Assembly: GCA_022828595.1 (NCBI GenBank)
Contig: JAKGHH010000002.1
Span: 41,572,222-41,636,221, forward strand
DNA: 64,000 nt
Reading direction: 5' to 3'
Origin: Nelumbo lutea
Taxonomy: Eukaryota; Streptophyta; Magnoliopsida; Proteales; Nelumbonaceae
A program made the translations under genes and the position numbers. The notes beneath the pieces were generated by a model, which saw nothing but the letters and a program-made list of their open reading frames with translations, was not told the origin of the DNA and ran no database searches. This document shows positions 1 to 11,406 of the stretch, in pieces. Each line of letters begins with the position of its first letter. The stretch's first letter is position 1.

Positions 1-26
1 AAAGCCTATATTAATTAACAATCTAA

Positions 27-1137
27 GGGTCCTTTTGGTTCGCAAAAAGGATTTGAACCAGAATCCCCAAGAATTAGAATTGGAATCACTTATTCTTGAC
101 ACTTATTTGGTTTGGTCGGGAATCGAAATCAAATTCCAATTGTTGTTGACATGTTGTTTGGTACATATGAGTTGGAATTGGAATGAATTGAAGTTTTTCT
201 ATTCTGTTATAGTCTTTTTATTATTTTATTATTACTTTATTAATATTTTATGAATATATAATAATAATAATAATAATTATTATTATTATTATATTAGTAT
301 TAATCATTATTATCTTAGTATTTATCATTAATTTATGAATATGTTATTAAGGTATTACTATGTTATTATTACTAATAATATTTCTATTATTATATTTTAT
401 TAATGATTTATTATTTTATTGCATGTTATTATTATTTTCTTCTATTATTTTGAATTACTTTGTTTTTATTTAATAATTAATATTTTAATATTTTATATTA
501 CTTTAATTACATAATATTAATATTTTATTTGTACTTAATTATTATTACTATTTAATAAATAATATCTTTTGTTTCTATTACTATTTTATTAGTATTTAAT
601 AATTAATATCTTATTCTTTATCATTAATTTATGATTATTTTATTATACTTTATATCATTTTCTTGTTATTTTATTAATATTCTATTACTTTTTTATTATT
701 TTAAAATTAATCTATTATTATTTAATAATTTATATGTTTGGACTTTAGTTATATTATATCAATATTTTATTTATACTTAATTATTGTTACTACTACTATT
801 ACAACTACTTTAATTATATTGTATTAATAGTTTATTATAAATTATTATATTTAATAATTAATATCTGTGTTTGTTATTATTAATTTATTAGTATTTTATT
901 ATAATACTATTATTTTATTTTATCACTATTTTACAATATTTTTGTTAATAATTTATTAATATTAGTGTTTTGGGGGGTTTTTTATCATGAATTCTTTACT
1001 TGTTGATATACTTTGCAATGGGAATCCCATTCCCTAGGGGGCTTGGAATGGCTATTCCTTCTTATGGCGAGACACCTGTTCTGGGAATCAAAACCCAATT
1101 CCTGCCAGACACCTATTCTAGGAAACCAAACGAACCC
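27..1137. mobile_element. Tourist-like (PIF/Harbinger-type) non-autonomous element
   Basis: The ends are imperfect inverted repeats: GGGTCCTTTTGGTTCG on the left, and GGGTTCGTTTGGTTTC when the right end is read on the minus strand. They are flanked by TAA at 24-26 and 1138-1140, the 3-bp duplication expected of PIF/Harbinger elements. The interior is extremely AT-rich with many TTATTA runs and no coding potential. A shorter relative lies at 49977-50203. The superfamily is inferred from TSD and TIR only. Confidence 0.65.
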
Positions 1138-1140
1138 TAA

Positions 1141-2226
1141 GAGTGAAATGGCCATTGACCATTTCTAGGTTTGCCTTTGTACCTGATGATAAGTTTTTAA
1201 CTTGTCTTGATAGAGCTTAACAACATAATACAAATAAATACAATGATAGCGGTGACCTTGTCTTAATCCTCTACTAAGCTTAAATTAAACAAGTTTGCAA
1301 AAGATTCATTAACAAGAAACATGCTGTATATAATCCAATTTATCTATTTTTATGAGATTCCAATTTTTAACACCACTTTTATATGCTCCTATTCAATTTT
1401 ATAGTAAGCATTTCCATATATGTTTTATAGGCAACAAGTTCAGATTTCCCTTTTTTTTTATCCTCAAGGAGTAAAAATTTCATGGTAACGAGTACCTTAT
1501 TAAAAATCTGTCAGCTTGGAACAAAAGAAAATTGATAAGGAGATATTAGATAGGCTTTAACCTATTTACTAGAAAATTTTCCATTATTTTATAAATAACA
1601 ATTATAGGTTTGAACTAGTTCTTTTTGAGCTCTTTACTTTCGGGACAGGGATTGAAAATCTTTTATTTTAATCTGATGTCATCCTTCCCGAATGAAAGAA
1701 ATCCTTGATTGCACTTTTGACTGATGACCCAATAATTCCCCTTTTCTTTTGAAAAAGAAAAAAAAAATCACATTCCATTCATCCGGTCCTAGAACTTTCA
1801 AATCCATCACGGAATTCAGAGCCACATTGAATAAAATTGAGAATATTGCTTAAAATAAAATTCATGCATAAAGAACATAACCACCATCCTATATCCTAGG
1901 GATGGAACTTAGGCCAGGTTGGGATAGGTTGAGTTTAGCCCAAGCCCAAACTGAGACAGGGGCACCTCAACCCCAACTCAACATTTCACCTAATGTTGAG
2001 TCCATACCCAACCCATCAATGATGCTCATGGTTAATCGTTGGCATGGGTCACATAATCTTACAGTATGATTAAAGAGTTTCTTACACCCATAGATATATG
2101 TTGCAGCTTTTAAGTAAAATACAATTGTACTCAAGCTAAAGCTATTTTTATGACATAGATAGGCTTAAACTGAGATTTTATTTATCTTAAAAAACAAGGA
2201 TTGCAATAGCACAAAGGCCCATGTTA
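1141..2226. other. Intergenic stretch, no gene seen
   Basis: No supported coding region. Around 1905-2040 there is a low-complexity stretch of GGTTGGGATAGG and CCCAACCC type. A similar one at 11560-11690, beyond the Gypsy insertion, suggests the Gypsy element landed in or near an older decayed repeat. Confidence 0.5.
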
Positions 2227-2231
2227 ATTAC

Positions 2232-3707
2232 TGATGCTGTGCGATCTGGACACTTCTAGCTAGCGGAAATCTGGTTTCTATCTGATGACGGACGGTAACT
2301 TGAGACGAAGAAGAAAGTGAAGAATTCCCGAGGAGTTCATCTGACGGGAATACTCCGATGCTTAAGTTAGAACTCTGAGAGAACTGTAAAGAATGCAAAG
2401 AGAGAGATAAGAGTGCAGATGGCGCAAGTTCAATACCTTTGCTCCTTGGGGATCGGGGTCCTTTTATATTGGAGATCTATCAAATCAAGTGTAACCGCCT
2501 CTGTCAAGCCAGGCGTAACCGCCTCTGCCGCAGTCGTTACTGCCAAAGCCGAGGTGGCAGATGCAAGCAGCCATTGCAGGTAGACCTGTTCATGGGCCGG
2601 GCCGGGCTTTTACTATTCATTAACAGAAATATATTAGGCTCAAGCCCGAGCCCGACCTGACCAGCGGGCCTACAACTTGGGCCCGAGCCCGGCCCTAATA
2701 AAAAGCCTGAAGCACGAGCCCGAGCCCGAAGCCCGACCTAATAAAAAAATTAGAAAATTTCCCTATTCAATAATCAATATAAATCAGAATTTATTTACAT
2801 TAAAAAAATATATAAATTCAAAATTTATTTATATTAAAAAATATATAAAGAAGGGAAAGAGGATGTGGAAAACAAGAATTTGGTTGGAAAAAGAAGGGAA
2901 AGAGGTGAAAAAAAGAGGGGTATTCAACTAGGGTTTTTAGGTTTATTTATAGGTCGGGCCGGGCTAGGCTCGGGCCAAGCTATTTTGGCAAATCCCAAGC
3001 CCGACTCGAATTTATTGCGGGCTGGGCTTTTTGGCCCGAGGTTAAGCCCGTGGGCCTATATACCTGTTCAAGCCCGTCTGGGGACCGGGCCGACCCGTCG
3101 GGCCACCCGACCCATGAACAGGTCTAATTGCAGGGTACGGAATTGTTAGGCGTGCCACATCTTGCAGAAATGGCAAGCACGCCGGCCGCCTGACAAGGGA
3201 CGTGGGTGCAACACCAAATTCGGCAGGTAGTGCTGTCAGGTAGATCTTTCCTACAGGTTACCGAGCTACTTTGCACCGAGCTACCCTACCCCGAGCTACC
3301 TTACGCCAGGGTGCTGGGGGCACGCCGAGGTGCTTATGCTTGAGGCGAGCCTTAGGCAAGTATGGGCAGGAGTGTTAATGGGGCTGACCCGAAGTGTTTC
3401 CACTTCGGGATACTTATCCGTTGATCGAGGTGTTCCCTTCTCAAGAAGGAAGAGTTCAAGGCTCACTGGGAGGAGCTCGAGACTCCTTGCTTGGAGGGAG
3501 CTCGGGGCGCTCCTCCCTTAGGGAGAATTCGGGGTAGGCTAGGTATTACTTCTCGACGAGTTGCCACGTCCACCGAGTTGTTTCGCTGGGCTCCAGCGAG
3601 TTCGTTATGCCGAGTTATGGCCAGGCTATCACGCTGAGTTGTCAATTGTGCTAGGTTGTGTCCACGTGTCCCCGTGCTATGAGGTCGGGCCAAATCACCC
3701 TCAATCA
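2232..3707 (-). repeat. 3' LTR of the Gypsy element, interrupted by a MITE
   Basis: Matches 10482-11406 over its length, apart from a 546-bp insertion plus an 8-bp duplication at 2581-3134. Without the insert it is about 922 bp against 925 bp for the partner. The left end is TGATGCTGTGCG and the right end CCTCAATCA. Many scattered differences from the partner show the insertion is not very young. The minus strand carries a TATAAAAGG promoter core near 2460-2470. Confidence 0.92.
2581..3126. mobile_element. hAT-type MITE inside the Gypsy 3' LTR
   Basis: The 16-bp ends are perfect inverted repeats, TAGACCTGTTCATGGG and its complement. They are flanked by an 8-bp target duplication ATTGCAGG (2573-2580 and 3127-3134). 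An 8-bp TSD with a TAG-type terminus is the hAT signature. The termini are GC-rich with repeated GCCCGAGCCCG motifs and the middle is AT-rich. No transposase is present. The other LTR lacks the insert, so it arrived after the Gypsy element. Confidence 0.9.
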
Positions 3708-3723
3708 ATTGTCCCCCACTCCC
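3708..3723 (-). other. Polypurine tract of the Gypsy element
   Basis: On the minus strand the bases just before the 3' LTR read GGGGAGTGGGGGACAAT, a purine-rich primer for plus-strand synthesis at the expected place. Confidence 0.7.
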
Positions 3724-4012
3724 CGTGCTGGGGGTTCTGATCCAGTGCGGGGAGTCTGCGGTGTGCCGGGTGGATTTGGCTTGAAGCTCAGGCCTTCTTG
3801 TCAGGCAGCTTATTGGTCGGACCAGTTCACTGCTCGAAATCAAGGGCAACCCGGGTCGCGTACAGTCTATGCATGGATGTCACGCGATCTATGGACTCCG
3901 CAGACATCAAAAAATGCGCTAAACTGATTTCACCTCGGGGGTCGTGTAGCCGGTTTTCTTGAGAGCCGTCAGATCGTCTTGATCTTGATCGTTGATGCCC
4001 GAGTATAGTGGC

Positions 4013-4020
4013 TATAAATA
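4013..4020 (+). promoter_or_regulatory. TATA box before the antisense ORF
   Basis: TATAAATA on the plus strand, followed by a GC-rich stretch and a plausible start region near 4045, about 145 bp before the readable antisense frame. It lies outside the LTR, so the antisense ORF may have had its own promoter. Inference from motif and position only. Confidence 0.45.
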
Positions 4021-4189
4021 GCGGGGGTCCTGGTCATTTTTCCCTCACGACAAGTTCTCAGCATTCATCTTGAGCTCGCGTCTAAGGTCTCCAGCTCGGT
4101 CAATTCTCCCAGTTCGGTTGCTTTCCTTAGTGAGTCCCCTTAGTTTTTTCTTCAGTTTCCTTATTTCTTCCAATTCGTTTCTTTCTTTC

Positions 4190-6236
4190 ACTATGTTAAT
4201 TTCGATAGTCAACTGGATGAGCCCGAGGTGGGTACCTCGGCTCAGGGTAACCCTACCGAAGTCCAGTCTCACAAGGCGTGGGAGGCCTTGGGTAATCTAA
4301 CGTCTACCTCTCACCGAGGTCGGATGCTGGATAGGTTCGGTCATTCCACCATGACCCTGGAGAGACTCCGACACCTTATCTGACAATACAACTTACCTAG
4401 GGAGTATACCTACAGTCTGCTTGCGGGTAAATTCCCATGGGAGCACAGTCTTGACAAGATCGTGATCTTCCAGGAGCAGCTCATAGCCAGGCTTCATCTT
4501 CCTTTCCACCCCCTTGTCATAGAGGTTCTAAACCACTTCAATGTCACAATAGACCAGTTTCACCCGAATTCCATTTGTAATGTGGTCGGGACCATTTCCC
4601 TATGCCTTGAGTACATCCTCCCTTTAAACTTGGACATTTTTTGCTCGATTCTTTCAATAAAGAAGAGTGCTTCAAGCGTTCTCCCCAAGCACAGGCGAGC
4701 CTACTACTTGTCCCCTCACCCGGGTTTCAAGTTACTGCACAAGTTTCCTAGCAAGGTCCCGGCTTGGAAGCAAGACTACTTTGTAGTCCGGAACATTGCA
4801 GGGTGGCCCTTCCCCATTCATTGGAGGGCGATTGTTCAAGACCCCGACGTTATCCTGGAAAAGAAGACAAGGGAGATGCTCCAGTCATGGGCTGAGCTCG
4901 GGTTTAATTACAAGGATTATATCACCGAGAGCAAGCTCATACATGTCGGCTTGAGCCCAGGTAGGTCGTCTTACCTAGAGTAAATCATTTTACCTTAGTA
5001 GCTTGTACCTTTGAGTTGTTGACGCCGAGCTTTATTGCAAGACCCATGGAGGAAGAGAAGCTCAAGGGAGAGAGGCTCTTTAGCTATGTGAAGGGGAGGA
5101 AGAAGCGAGCTACCAAGAGAGCTCGCACCGAGTCCTCGTAGGCCCCCACCTCCAAGCCCAAGCTTCCATAGGCTCCTACCTCTGAGCCTAAGTTCCCTGA
5201 TGTACCTCCTATCATCGATTTGGAGGAGATCTTACCACCTCGGGAGCCCAAGACATCGGTAGAGCCTGTTCCAAAGGCAGTTGTGGAGCCCGAGGTCACC
5301 ACCGAGGCCGCTGATGCAGCAGCTGAAGCTTCCACCGAGCCCATTCGCATAGCCGAGATGACAATTTCCAGCTTGGGGAGTCAAGAGGGAGCTCGGAGTA
5401 TCCTGATCCCACACTACAGCCTTCGGAAGAGCAAGGGAGCTGTCTACACCGAAGAGGTCTCCGTATGGGCCGACCTCACTCCTGATTAGCACAGGGCCCG
5501 GGCTGCCACCCACTCTTTGGTGGTAAGTTCTAAAGACCTCTCTTTTTTCTCTTTCTTTTTTTTTTATCTCTTCGGTGCTAATCAATCCTCTCTTGTCAAG
5601 TGAACTCTGTTGTGCATGCCTTGACCATTTAGTCCGAGAAGAACCTGAAGCAGGCTTTGGCTGCCGAGGATTCGACTCGCACAGCCCACACCGATCTGAG
5701 GGCAGCTCATGACCAAATCCATCGACTGGAGAGCAATGCTTCAGCTTAGAAGAACGTCATCGAAGCACTGATGGCACAGAAAGAAGAGTTTGGCACGCGA
5801 GAGGGACGGACTGAAGAGCGAGGTGAATGCCCTCAAGGCAGGCAAGGGGGCCTTAGAGCTCGAGGTGAAAGGCCTCAAGGAGGATAAGGGAGCCCTGGAG
5901 CACGAGGTGGAGTTCTCCAAGGCTGATATTGAGGAGAAAACCGAGATCTTCACCCAGGCCATAAAGGAGACTAAGGTCAAGGCCGTTATGGACTATGTCA
6001 AGTCGGATAGGTTCGACACCGTGCTGGGGGAGGCCTATCGTAAGGGCTTCAAGCTTGGCAGGTGGTTGATAAAAGCACACGTACCTCGAGCTCGACACAA
6101 GTGCCATCACCACTTCATGGATCACGAATGACATAGCCCGACAAGCTATAGAGGATCCAGATTCCGAAGAGGAGGGTGGCGATGAAGAGGTAGAAGTCAC
6201 CGACCTGGCCAAAGCTCCCAAGGAGGTCTCGAGTAG
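4190..6236 (+). pseudogene. Antisense extra ORF of the Tat-type Gypsy element (Transposase_28-like), decayed
   Basis: The plus-strand frame runs opposite to gag-pol. The first part (about 4190-4959) has the hydrophobic-proline core LHLPFHPLVIEVLNHF followed by FHPNS, the hallmark of the plant 'putative gypsy type transposon' family (PF04195). Two introns look likely: GTAGGT at about 4960 to GCAAG at 5040, and GTAAGT at about 5524 to CATTTAG at 5632. Exon 2 is charged and proline-rich. Exon 3 is a coiled coil of repeated EVKGLKEDKGALE type, ending in an acidic tail. In-frame stops occur at about 4381, 5140, 5170 and 5749. The function of this family is not established. Confidence is high for the family and moderate for the exon edges. 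Confidence 0.8.
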
Positions 6237-6689
6237 AAACGATGATCCCCCAAAATATTTATCCTTGTACTATGAGCCTGCGAGCTCAGTTTTAGTTTCT
6301 TCTTTTTCTTCTTTTCTTTTTTATCGAGCTCATCGTATAGAACTCTCCATTAATGGAATTTGTTTTTTTGCCAAGTGTTGTTACTTTACGAAGTGATTGT
6401 ATTATCTGAGCTATCATAGTTAAGTGCACGAAGTAGGGTTTCTCAACTATCACCTCCCCGAACTATCTCCCAGTACCTTGTAGGGGTGGTTTTTATAACG
6501 TACACCGAGGTGAGCGACATAGTAAGGCATATGCCTGAACTGTCTCCCTGTACTTAATTTGCTGGTTGTCCCTAGTGGGTCCAACCTGTTGTATGCTGAG
6601 GTGGGCTATGCACCGTAGGGTCCACACTCGAGCTACTTTCGTCCTTGGCATACTCAGCCTACGCTGGTAAGGCAGTTAGGTCATATGTA
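6237..6689. other. Gypsy internal non-coding region
   Basis: Lies between the end of the antisense ORF and the tandem repeat. It holds a pyrimidine-rich run (TTTCTTCTTTTTC, near 6300) that would sit in the 3' region of the antisense transcript. No coding potential was seen. Confidence 0.5.
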
Positions 6690-7080
6690 GTGCCGAGGCC
6701 CTTGGTTAGCTCGGCGTTTTAGCCCTTTGGCTGGGGGGAATGACTTTAGTCACTCCATCCTAGAGTCTGCCCATGCCGAAGAGGCGACTGGGTCTTATAG
6801 TGCTGAGGTCATCGTTAGTCCGGCATTTGGGCCCTTAGGCTTTAGGAGCGACTACAGTCCACCCCCTCCTAGAGTTTGCCCATGCCGAAGAGGCAACTGG
6901 GTATTATAGCGCCGAGGTCATCGTTAGCTCGATGTTTTGGCCCTTAAGCTGGGAGAGTGACTTAGTCACACCCTCCTAGAGTTTGCTCATGTCGAAGAAG
7001 CGATTGGGTCTTATAGTGTCGAGGTCTTTTTGTTAGCTCGGCATTTTGGCCCTTAGGCTCAGAGGGCGACTACGGTTCAC
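6690..7080. repeat. Tandem repeat, ~108-bp unit, about 3.5 copies
   Basis: The core GAGTTTGCCCATGCCGAAGA recurs near 6763, 6872 and 6979 (spacing 109 and 107 bp). Each is followed by CGAGGTC and a GGCCCTTAGGC-type block. It lies between the antisense ORF and the pol stop, in the hypervariable 3' region of Tat-type elements, which is known to seed satellite repeats. Confidence 0.85.
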
Positions 7081-7127
7081 TCAGTTTTAGTAAATTATAG
7101 GTAATAATGCCTTAAGTTGACAATATT

Positions 7128-9187
7128 TCATGCTCGAGGTACTTGTTTCCCTCCTAGGGTTTTGAGCTCATATGTACCTTTCCCGAGCAACCGCTTTACT
7201 CGATAGGGTCCTTCCCAATTTGGCCCAAGCTTACCAACACTGGGCTCAGGCACCATAACTTTTTGAAAGGACCAAGTCCCCAACGTGAAAGTTCTACTTG
7301 TTGACCCTGGCGTTTATCGTACCGAGCTACTCTCTACTGGTAGGCCGCAATACGCGAGGTCCCGTACCTCGTCAAGTAGGTCGAGGTTGGTGCGTAGCTC
7401 GTCTTCATTTGCTTTGTCGTCGTGGCGTTTCTAGACGTAGCGTGGGAACCTCAATTTCTGTTGGGATAACTGCCTCGGTGCCATAGGTGAGGTTGAAGGG
7501 AGTCTTTCTTGTAGTGGTCTTTACCGTGGTCCGATAAGCCCATAAAACATTGGGTAGCTCATCCGCCCATAGTCCTTTAGTTCGGTCTAGTCGTGCCTTC
7601 AGTCCGCGGAGAATGGCTCTGTTTGTGACTTCCGCTTAGCCGTTTGCTTGAGGGTGCACTACCGAGGTAAAGTTTTGTTGTATCCCCATGTCCTTGCACC
7701 AGTTCTGGAATTTGATGTCCTCGAACTGTTTACCATTATCGGAGATCAGTACTCGAGGTAGTCTGAAGTGGCATACTATACTCTTCTAGAAGAAGTTCTG
7801 CACATTCTGGGCTGTGATTGTTGTGAGGGGTTCAGCCTAAACCCACTTAGTAAAATAAATGACTACCACCACTAGGCACCTTCTTTGCCCTGTTGCTGGT
7901 GGGAATGGCCCGAGTATGTTGATCCCCACTATGCGAATAGCCATGGGCTAGTAAGATATTTTTAGGTCAGCGGTAGGCTGGTGGTGGATGTTGGCGTGCT
8001 TCTAACACTTGTCACACTTTTTGACGAGCATGGTTGCGTCTGCCTTCATCGTTGGCCAGTAATACCCCTGCCGCAGTGCTTTTTTAGGCGAGGGCCCTGC
8101 CCCCAAAGTGTCCACCGCACAGGCCCTCATGAGTATCGCGGAGGACGAGCTCAGCCTCAGAGGGTTGCAAGCAGATAGGGGAGCGTGCAGGATCTTCGGT
8201 ACAGTCGATCATCTATTATGATGTATTTAGCTGCTTGATGCTCTACCCTTCTGGCGGCATTACGATCTGCATGGAGGGTTCTGTGTAGCAGGAAGCTCGT
8301 GAACGGATTGATCCAGCTCGGCTCTACTTGAACGACGGGAAAGACCTCCTCTGCCCCCTCGAGAATGCTAGGCCGAGGTAAGTTCTCTATATACACAGTT
8401 CTCATGGTGTTATCACTAGTGCTAGCTAACCGGGATAGTGCATCGGCCTTAGTGTAATTTGATCTCGGGATCTGTTGGATAAAGTGTGACTGGAAGTTGA
8501 ACAGAGCCCCTCTTACTTTGTCTAAGTAAGCTATCATGGTTGGCTCACGAGCTTCGTACTCACCCATAACCTGGTTGACCACGAGCTGAGAATCACTGCA
8601 GATGACAATGTGTTTGGCTTTCAATTCGTTTGCTAGAGCCAGCCTGGCTAGTAACGCCTCAACTACTCCGCTTCGTTGTTGGATCCCGCGAACTCGAACC
8701 ATAGGGCATACTCCAATTTCACACCGCTTAGCCCGTATAGAACGATCCCAGCTCCACTACCCTACTGGTTTGACGAGCCATCTACGTGAAGGATCTAGGG
8801 CTCCCATCCTAGTTCGCGCTTGGATAACTAGGAGAGATGCTGCACTGGTTACTACTTCACGGTGCTCAAGCTCAACTGGCCTGGGAACCTCGGGCTCGCC
8901 CGAGCTGGGGACCTCGTGTTCGACCAACCTGGGGACTTCGGAGCTTTCTACGACAAAATCTGCTAAGGCTTGGGCCTTGATAGCAGTTCGTGGCTTGTAC
9001 TGGAGCTCATACTCGCTGAGCTCAATGGCCCACTTCGTCAACCTTCTGGAGACCTCGGGCTTGAGCAGGACTTGCCTTAGAGGTTTGTTGGTAAGGACGA
9101 TGGTGGTGTGAGCTTGGAAGTATGGACGAAGCTTCTGAGCTGCAATGACTAGTGCATAGGCTAGCTTTTCTATCTCTAGATACCCCA
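7128..9187 (-). pseudogene. Gypsy pol remnant: RNase H and integrase
   Basis: Reading from 9187 leftwards: the end of the RT/RNase H region (LAYALVIAAQKLRPYFQAHT, TKWAIELSEYELQYKPRTAI), an RNase H part (VICSDSQLVVNQVMGEYEAR, then KADALSRLAS), then integrase. In the integrase core the second catalytic Asp (SDNGKQF) and the Glu region (HPQANG, AEVTNR) are visible. The first Asp is replaced by Ile (VVIYFTKWV). Stops replace conserved Glu and Gln codons. The frame closes at 7128 after the usual Gypsy C-terminal GKLGPNWEGPY module. Protease and the catalytic RT core are missing upstream. Confidence 0.9.
8092..8334 (-). repeat. Inverted-repeat arm in its original place (pre-integrase/integrase part of pol)
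   Basis: On the minus strand this encodes the pol segment with ARRVEHQAAKYIIIDDRLYR. The same stretch occurs inverted at 9188-9439. This arm is continuous with the rest of the minus-strand pol, so it is the source position. Confidence 0.88.
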
Positions 9188-9439
9188 TCGTTCAAGCAGA
9201 GCCGAGCTAGATTGATCCGTTCGCGAGCTTCCTACTACACGGAACACTCCCTGCAGATCGTAATGCCGCCAGAAGGGTAGAGCATCAGGCAGCCAAATAT
9301 GTCATGATAGACGAATGGCTGTACCGAAGATCCTACACGCTCCCCTATCTACGCTGCTTGTGACCCTCTGAAGCCAAGCTCATCCTCCACGATACTCATG
9401 AGGGCCTGTTGTGGACACTTGGGGGGCAGGGCCCTCGCC
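9188..9439 (+). repeat. Inverted-repeat arm that replaced protease and reverse transcriptase
   Basis: The plus strand reads AARRVEHQAAKYVMIDEWLY, the same pol segment as the arm at 8092-8334 but opposite in direction. On its right it joins a gag stretch (DKYDGSFNPNDHVDIFQ on the minus strand). On its left it joins the RT tail/RNase H. About 2 kb of expected gag C-terminus, protease and RT is absent between these points. The ends of the match are sharp (CGCC/AAGT on the right). Confidence 0.88.
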
Positions 9440-10470
9440 AAGTGCATCTGGGACTGGAAGATGTCAACATGGTCATTCGGATTAAAGGATCCATCATACT
9501 TATCCAACAGGGGAACTTTAAAGTCCTTGGACATAGGAACAACAAGGAGTTCTGGAGATAGGGGGATGGAACTGAGAGAAGTGGAGTAGGTTTTACTTCA
9601 CCCGATTTTACCTCTTTCTTACCCTTGAGCTCGGGAAGGTCATCAATGGTAGCTCAGTGAGCTCAATGACGCCTGCGCTACTTCTTTGCTGGCTCGGCGT
9701 TAGTACTACTAGCCTCTGTATTACCGAACTCAATGGGCCCAGGGAGGGGCTCGGACTGCTGTTGGTAGCTACGACTTGAGGGGCCTTGCCTCAAATCTGT
9801 GGCTAGTACCTCGAACAAGTTTTCGATGAGTGGGGGCTCAAATTGTGAATGCTAAGGCAATGCAGGCCTAATTGGATAAGAGGCCCCCGACCTGACTGCA
9901 GGCTACAAGGCAGGAGTAGCTAGTCTCTCTTTCCTGCTGTGAGACGATGCAAAGGTCTCTCCCCGATGAGAAGGATGTTTGTTCCGATGGCATGGGTTGG
10001 CTTGCTGCGTGGCTGGATGCCAAGGAGGAGTGGCTGTTGGGCCTGAGGCAATGGAGGAAACTACTGTTAATACTGATACTGGGAAACTTGATGCAACACT
10101 TACTATTGATAGAGTTGAAACTACTGGAACTGTTACATTTGAGCTTGCATAGCTCGCATGCATTGCATCAAGTTTTCAAGCTAGTTTTGACTGGCCATCG
10201 GAGGAATGATGGAGGGTTTGGTGAAGGTTCTTCCAATTGTGGAAGGAAGTGGAATGTTCACAGGTGCCACTGTCTAAGGCACATTTAGGCTAGGAACTCC
10301 ATCCGCAGAGAGGGGGACGGTGAACTGTCCAATGCAGATAGTGGGAAGCTGGGGTTGCTTTTTAGAGGCGTTTTGGTTGGCACTCATCCGGCATTGCTGG
10401 AGGAAGCCATGGATGTTGAGTTCTGAGAGTTGCAAGGAATGGAGGAAGGCTTTTTGAAGCATTCCCACAA
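9440..10470 (-). pseudogene. Gypsy gag remnant
   Basis: The right part lies just inside the PBS and starts at or after MSANQNASKKQPQL near 10400. The left part holds the conserved gag core FKVPLLDKYDGSFNPNDHVD just before the inverted arm. Several frame breaks lie between them. The C-terminal gag and zinc-knuckle region is lost at the inversion junction. Confidence 0.75.
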
Positions 10471-10481
10471 ACGGCACCAAA
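10459..10481 (-). other. Primer binding site of the Gypsy element
   Basis: Directly abutting the 5' LTR, the minus strand reads TTTGGTGCCGTTTGTGGGAA. It begins with the TGG complementary to a tRNA CCA end. I cannot assign the tRNA securely. A diverged relative of the site is seen at 41735-41760. Confidence 0.7.
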
Positions 10482-11406
10482 TGATGTAGCGCGATCGGGA
10501 CACTCCTAGCTGGCAGAAACCTGGCTCCTAGCTGATGGAAAACAGTACCTGAGATGAATAGGAAAGTGAAGAATTCCCGGGGAGCTCGCCCGATGGGAAC
10601 ACTCCAATGCTTAAGTTAGAACTCCGAGAGAACTGAAGAGAATGCAAGGAGAGAGAGAGCTAAGAGTGCAGATGGTGCAAGTTCAGTACCTTTGCTCCTT
10701 GGGGGTCGGGATCCTTTTATATTGGAGATCTCTCAAATCAGGCGTAACCACCTCTATCAAGCCAAGCGTAACCGCCTCTACCGCAGCCGTTACTGCTAGA
10801 GCCAAGGTGGCGGATGCAGGCAACTGTTGCAGGGTATGGACCTGACAGGCGTGCCACATCCTGCAGAAATGGTAGGCACGACACCGCCTAACGAGGGACG
10901 TGGGCGTAACCTCCAGATTCGATAGGTATTGCTGTCAGGCAGATCTTTCCTGCAGGTTGCCAAGCTACTTTGCACCAAGCTACCTTGGGTCGAGCTACCT
11001 TACACCAAGGTGTTGGGGGTGCGCTGAGGTGCTTATGCTTGAAGCGAGCCTTAGGCAAATATGGACAGGAGTGTTAATGGTACTGACTCGAAGTGTTTCC
11101 ACTTCAGGATACTTTGCCGTAGGTCAAGGTGTTTCCTTCTCAGGAAGGAAGAGCTCGAGGCTCATTGGGAGGAGCTCGGGACTCCTTGCTTGGAGGGAGC
11201 TCAAGGCGCTCCTCCCTTAGAGAGAATTCAGGGTAAGCTGGGTGTTACTTCCCGGCGAGTTGCCACATCCACCAAGTTGTCCGGCCGGGCTCCGACGAGT
11301 TTGTTACGCCGAGTTATGGTCAGGCTGTCATGTTGAATTGTCACTTATGCCAGGTTATATCCACGTGTCCCCGTGCTACGAGGTCGGGCCAAATCACCCT
11401 CCATCA
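10482..11406 (-). repeat. 5' LTR of the Gypsy element
   Basis: 925 bp, from TGATGTAGCGCG to CCCTCCATCA, followed by the ATTAC duplication. The minus strand has a TATAAAAGG core near 10715. It pairs with 2232-3707. Confidence 0.93.

Larger units (their letters stand above)
2232..11406 (-). mobile_element. Ty3/Gypsy LTR retrotransposon, Tat-type, defective
   Basis: This 9.2-kb element is bounded by two similar LTRs that begin TGATG and end in TCA. A perfect 5-bp target duplication ATTAC lies at 2227-2231 and 11407-11411. The sense strand is minus: PBS beside the right LTR, then gag, an RNase H to integrase pol remnant, a tandem repeat, an antisense ORF, a purine-rich tract and the left (3') LTR. 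The antisense extra ORF between pol and the 3' LTR and the repeat-prone 3' region are known traits of plant Tat-lineage elements. Protease and the main part of reverse transcriptase are missing, and the rest of pol has stops, so it cannot be autonomous. Confidence 0.93.

Noticed and set aside
5232..5585. 117-codon minus-strand frame
   Set aside because: Shadow of the antisense ORF exon 2, which has the charged and proline-rich composition and splice sites on the plus strand.
8602..9111. 169-codon plus-strand frame
   Set aside because: Opposite strand of the Gypsy RNase H region, which matches a known family.
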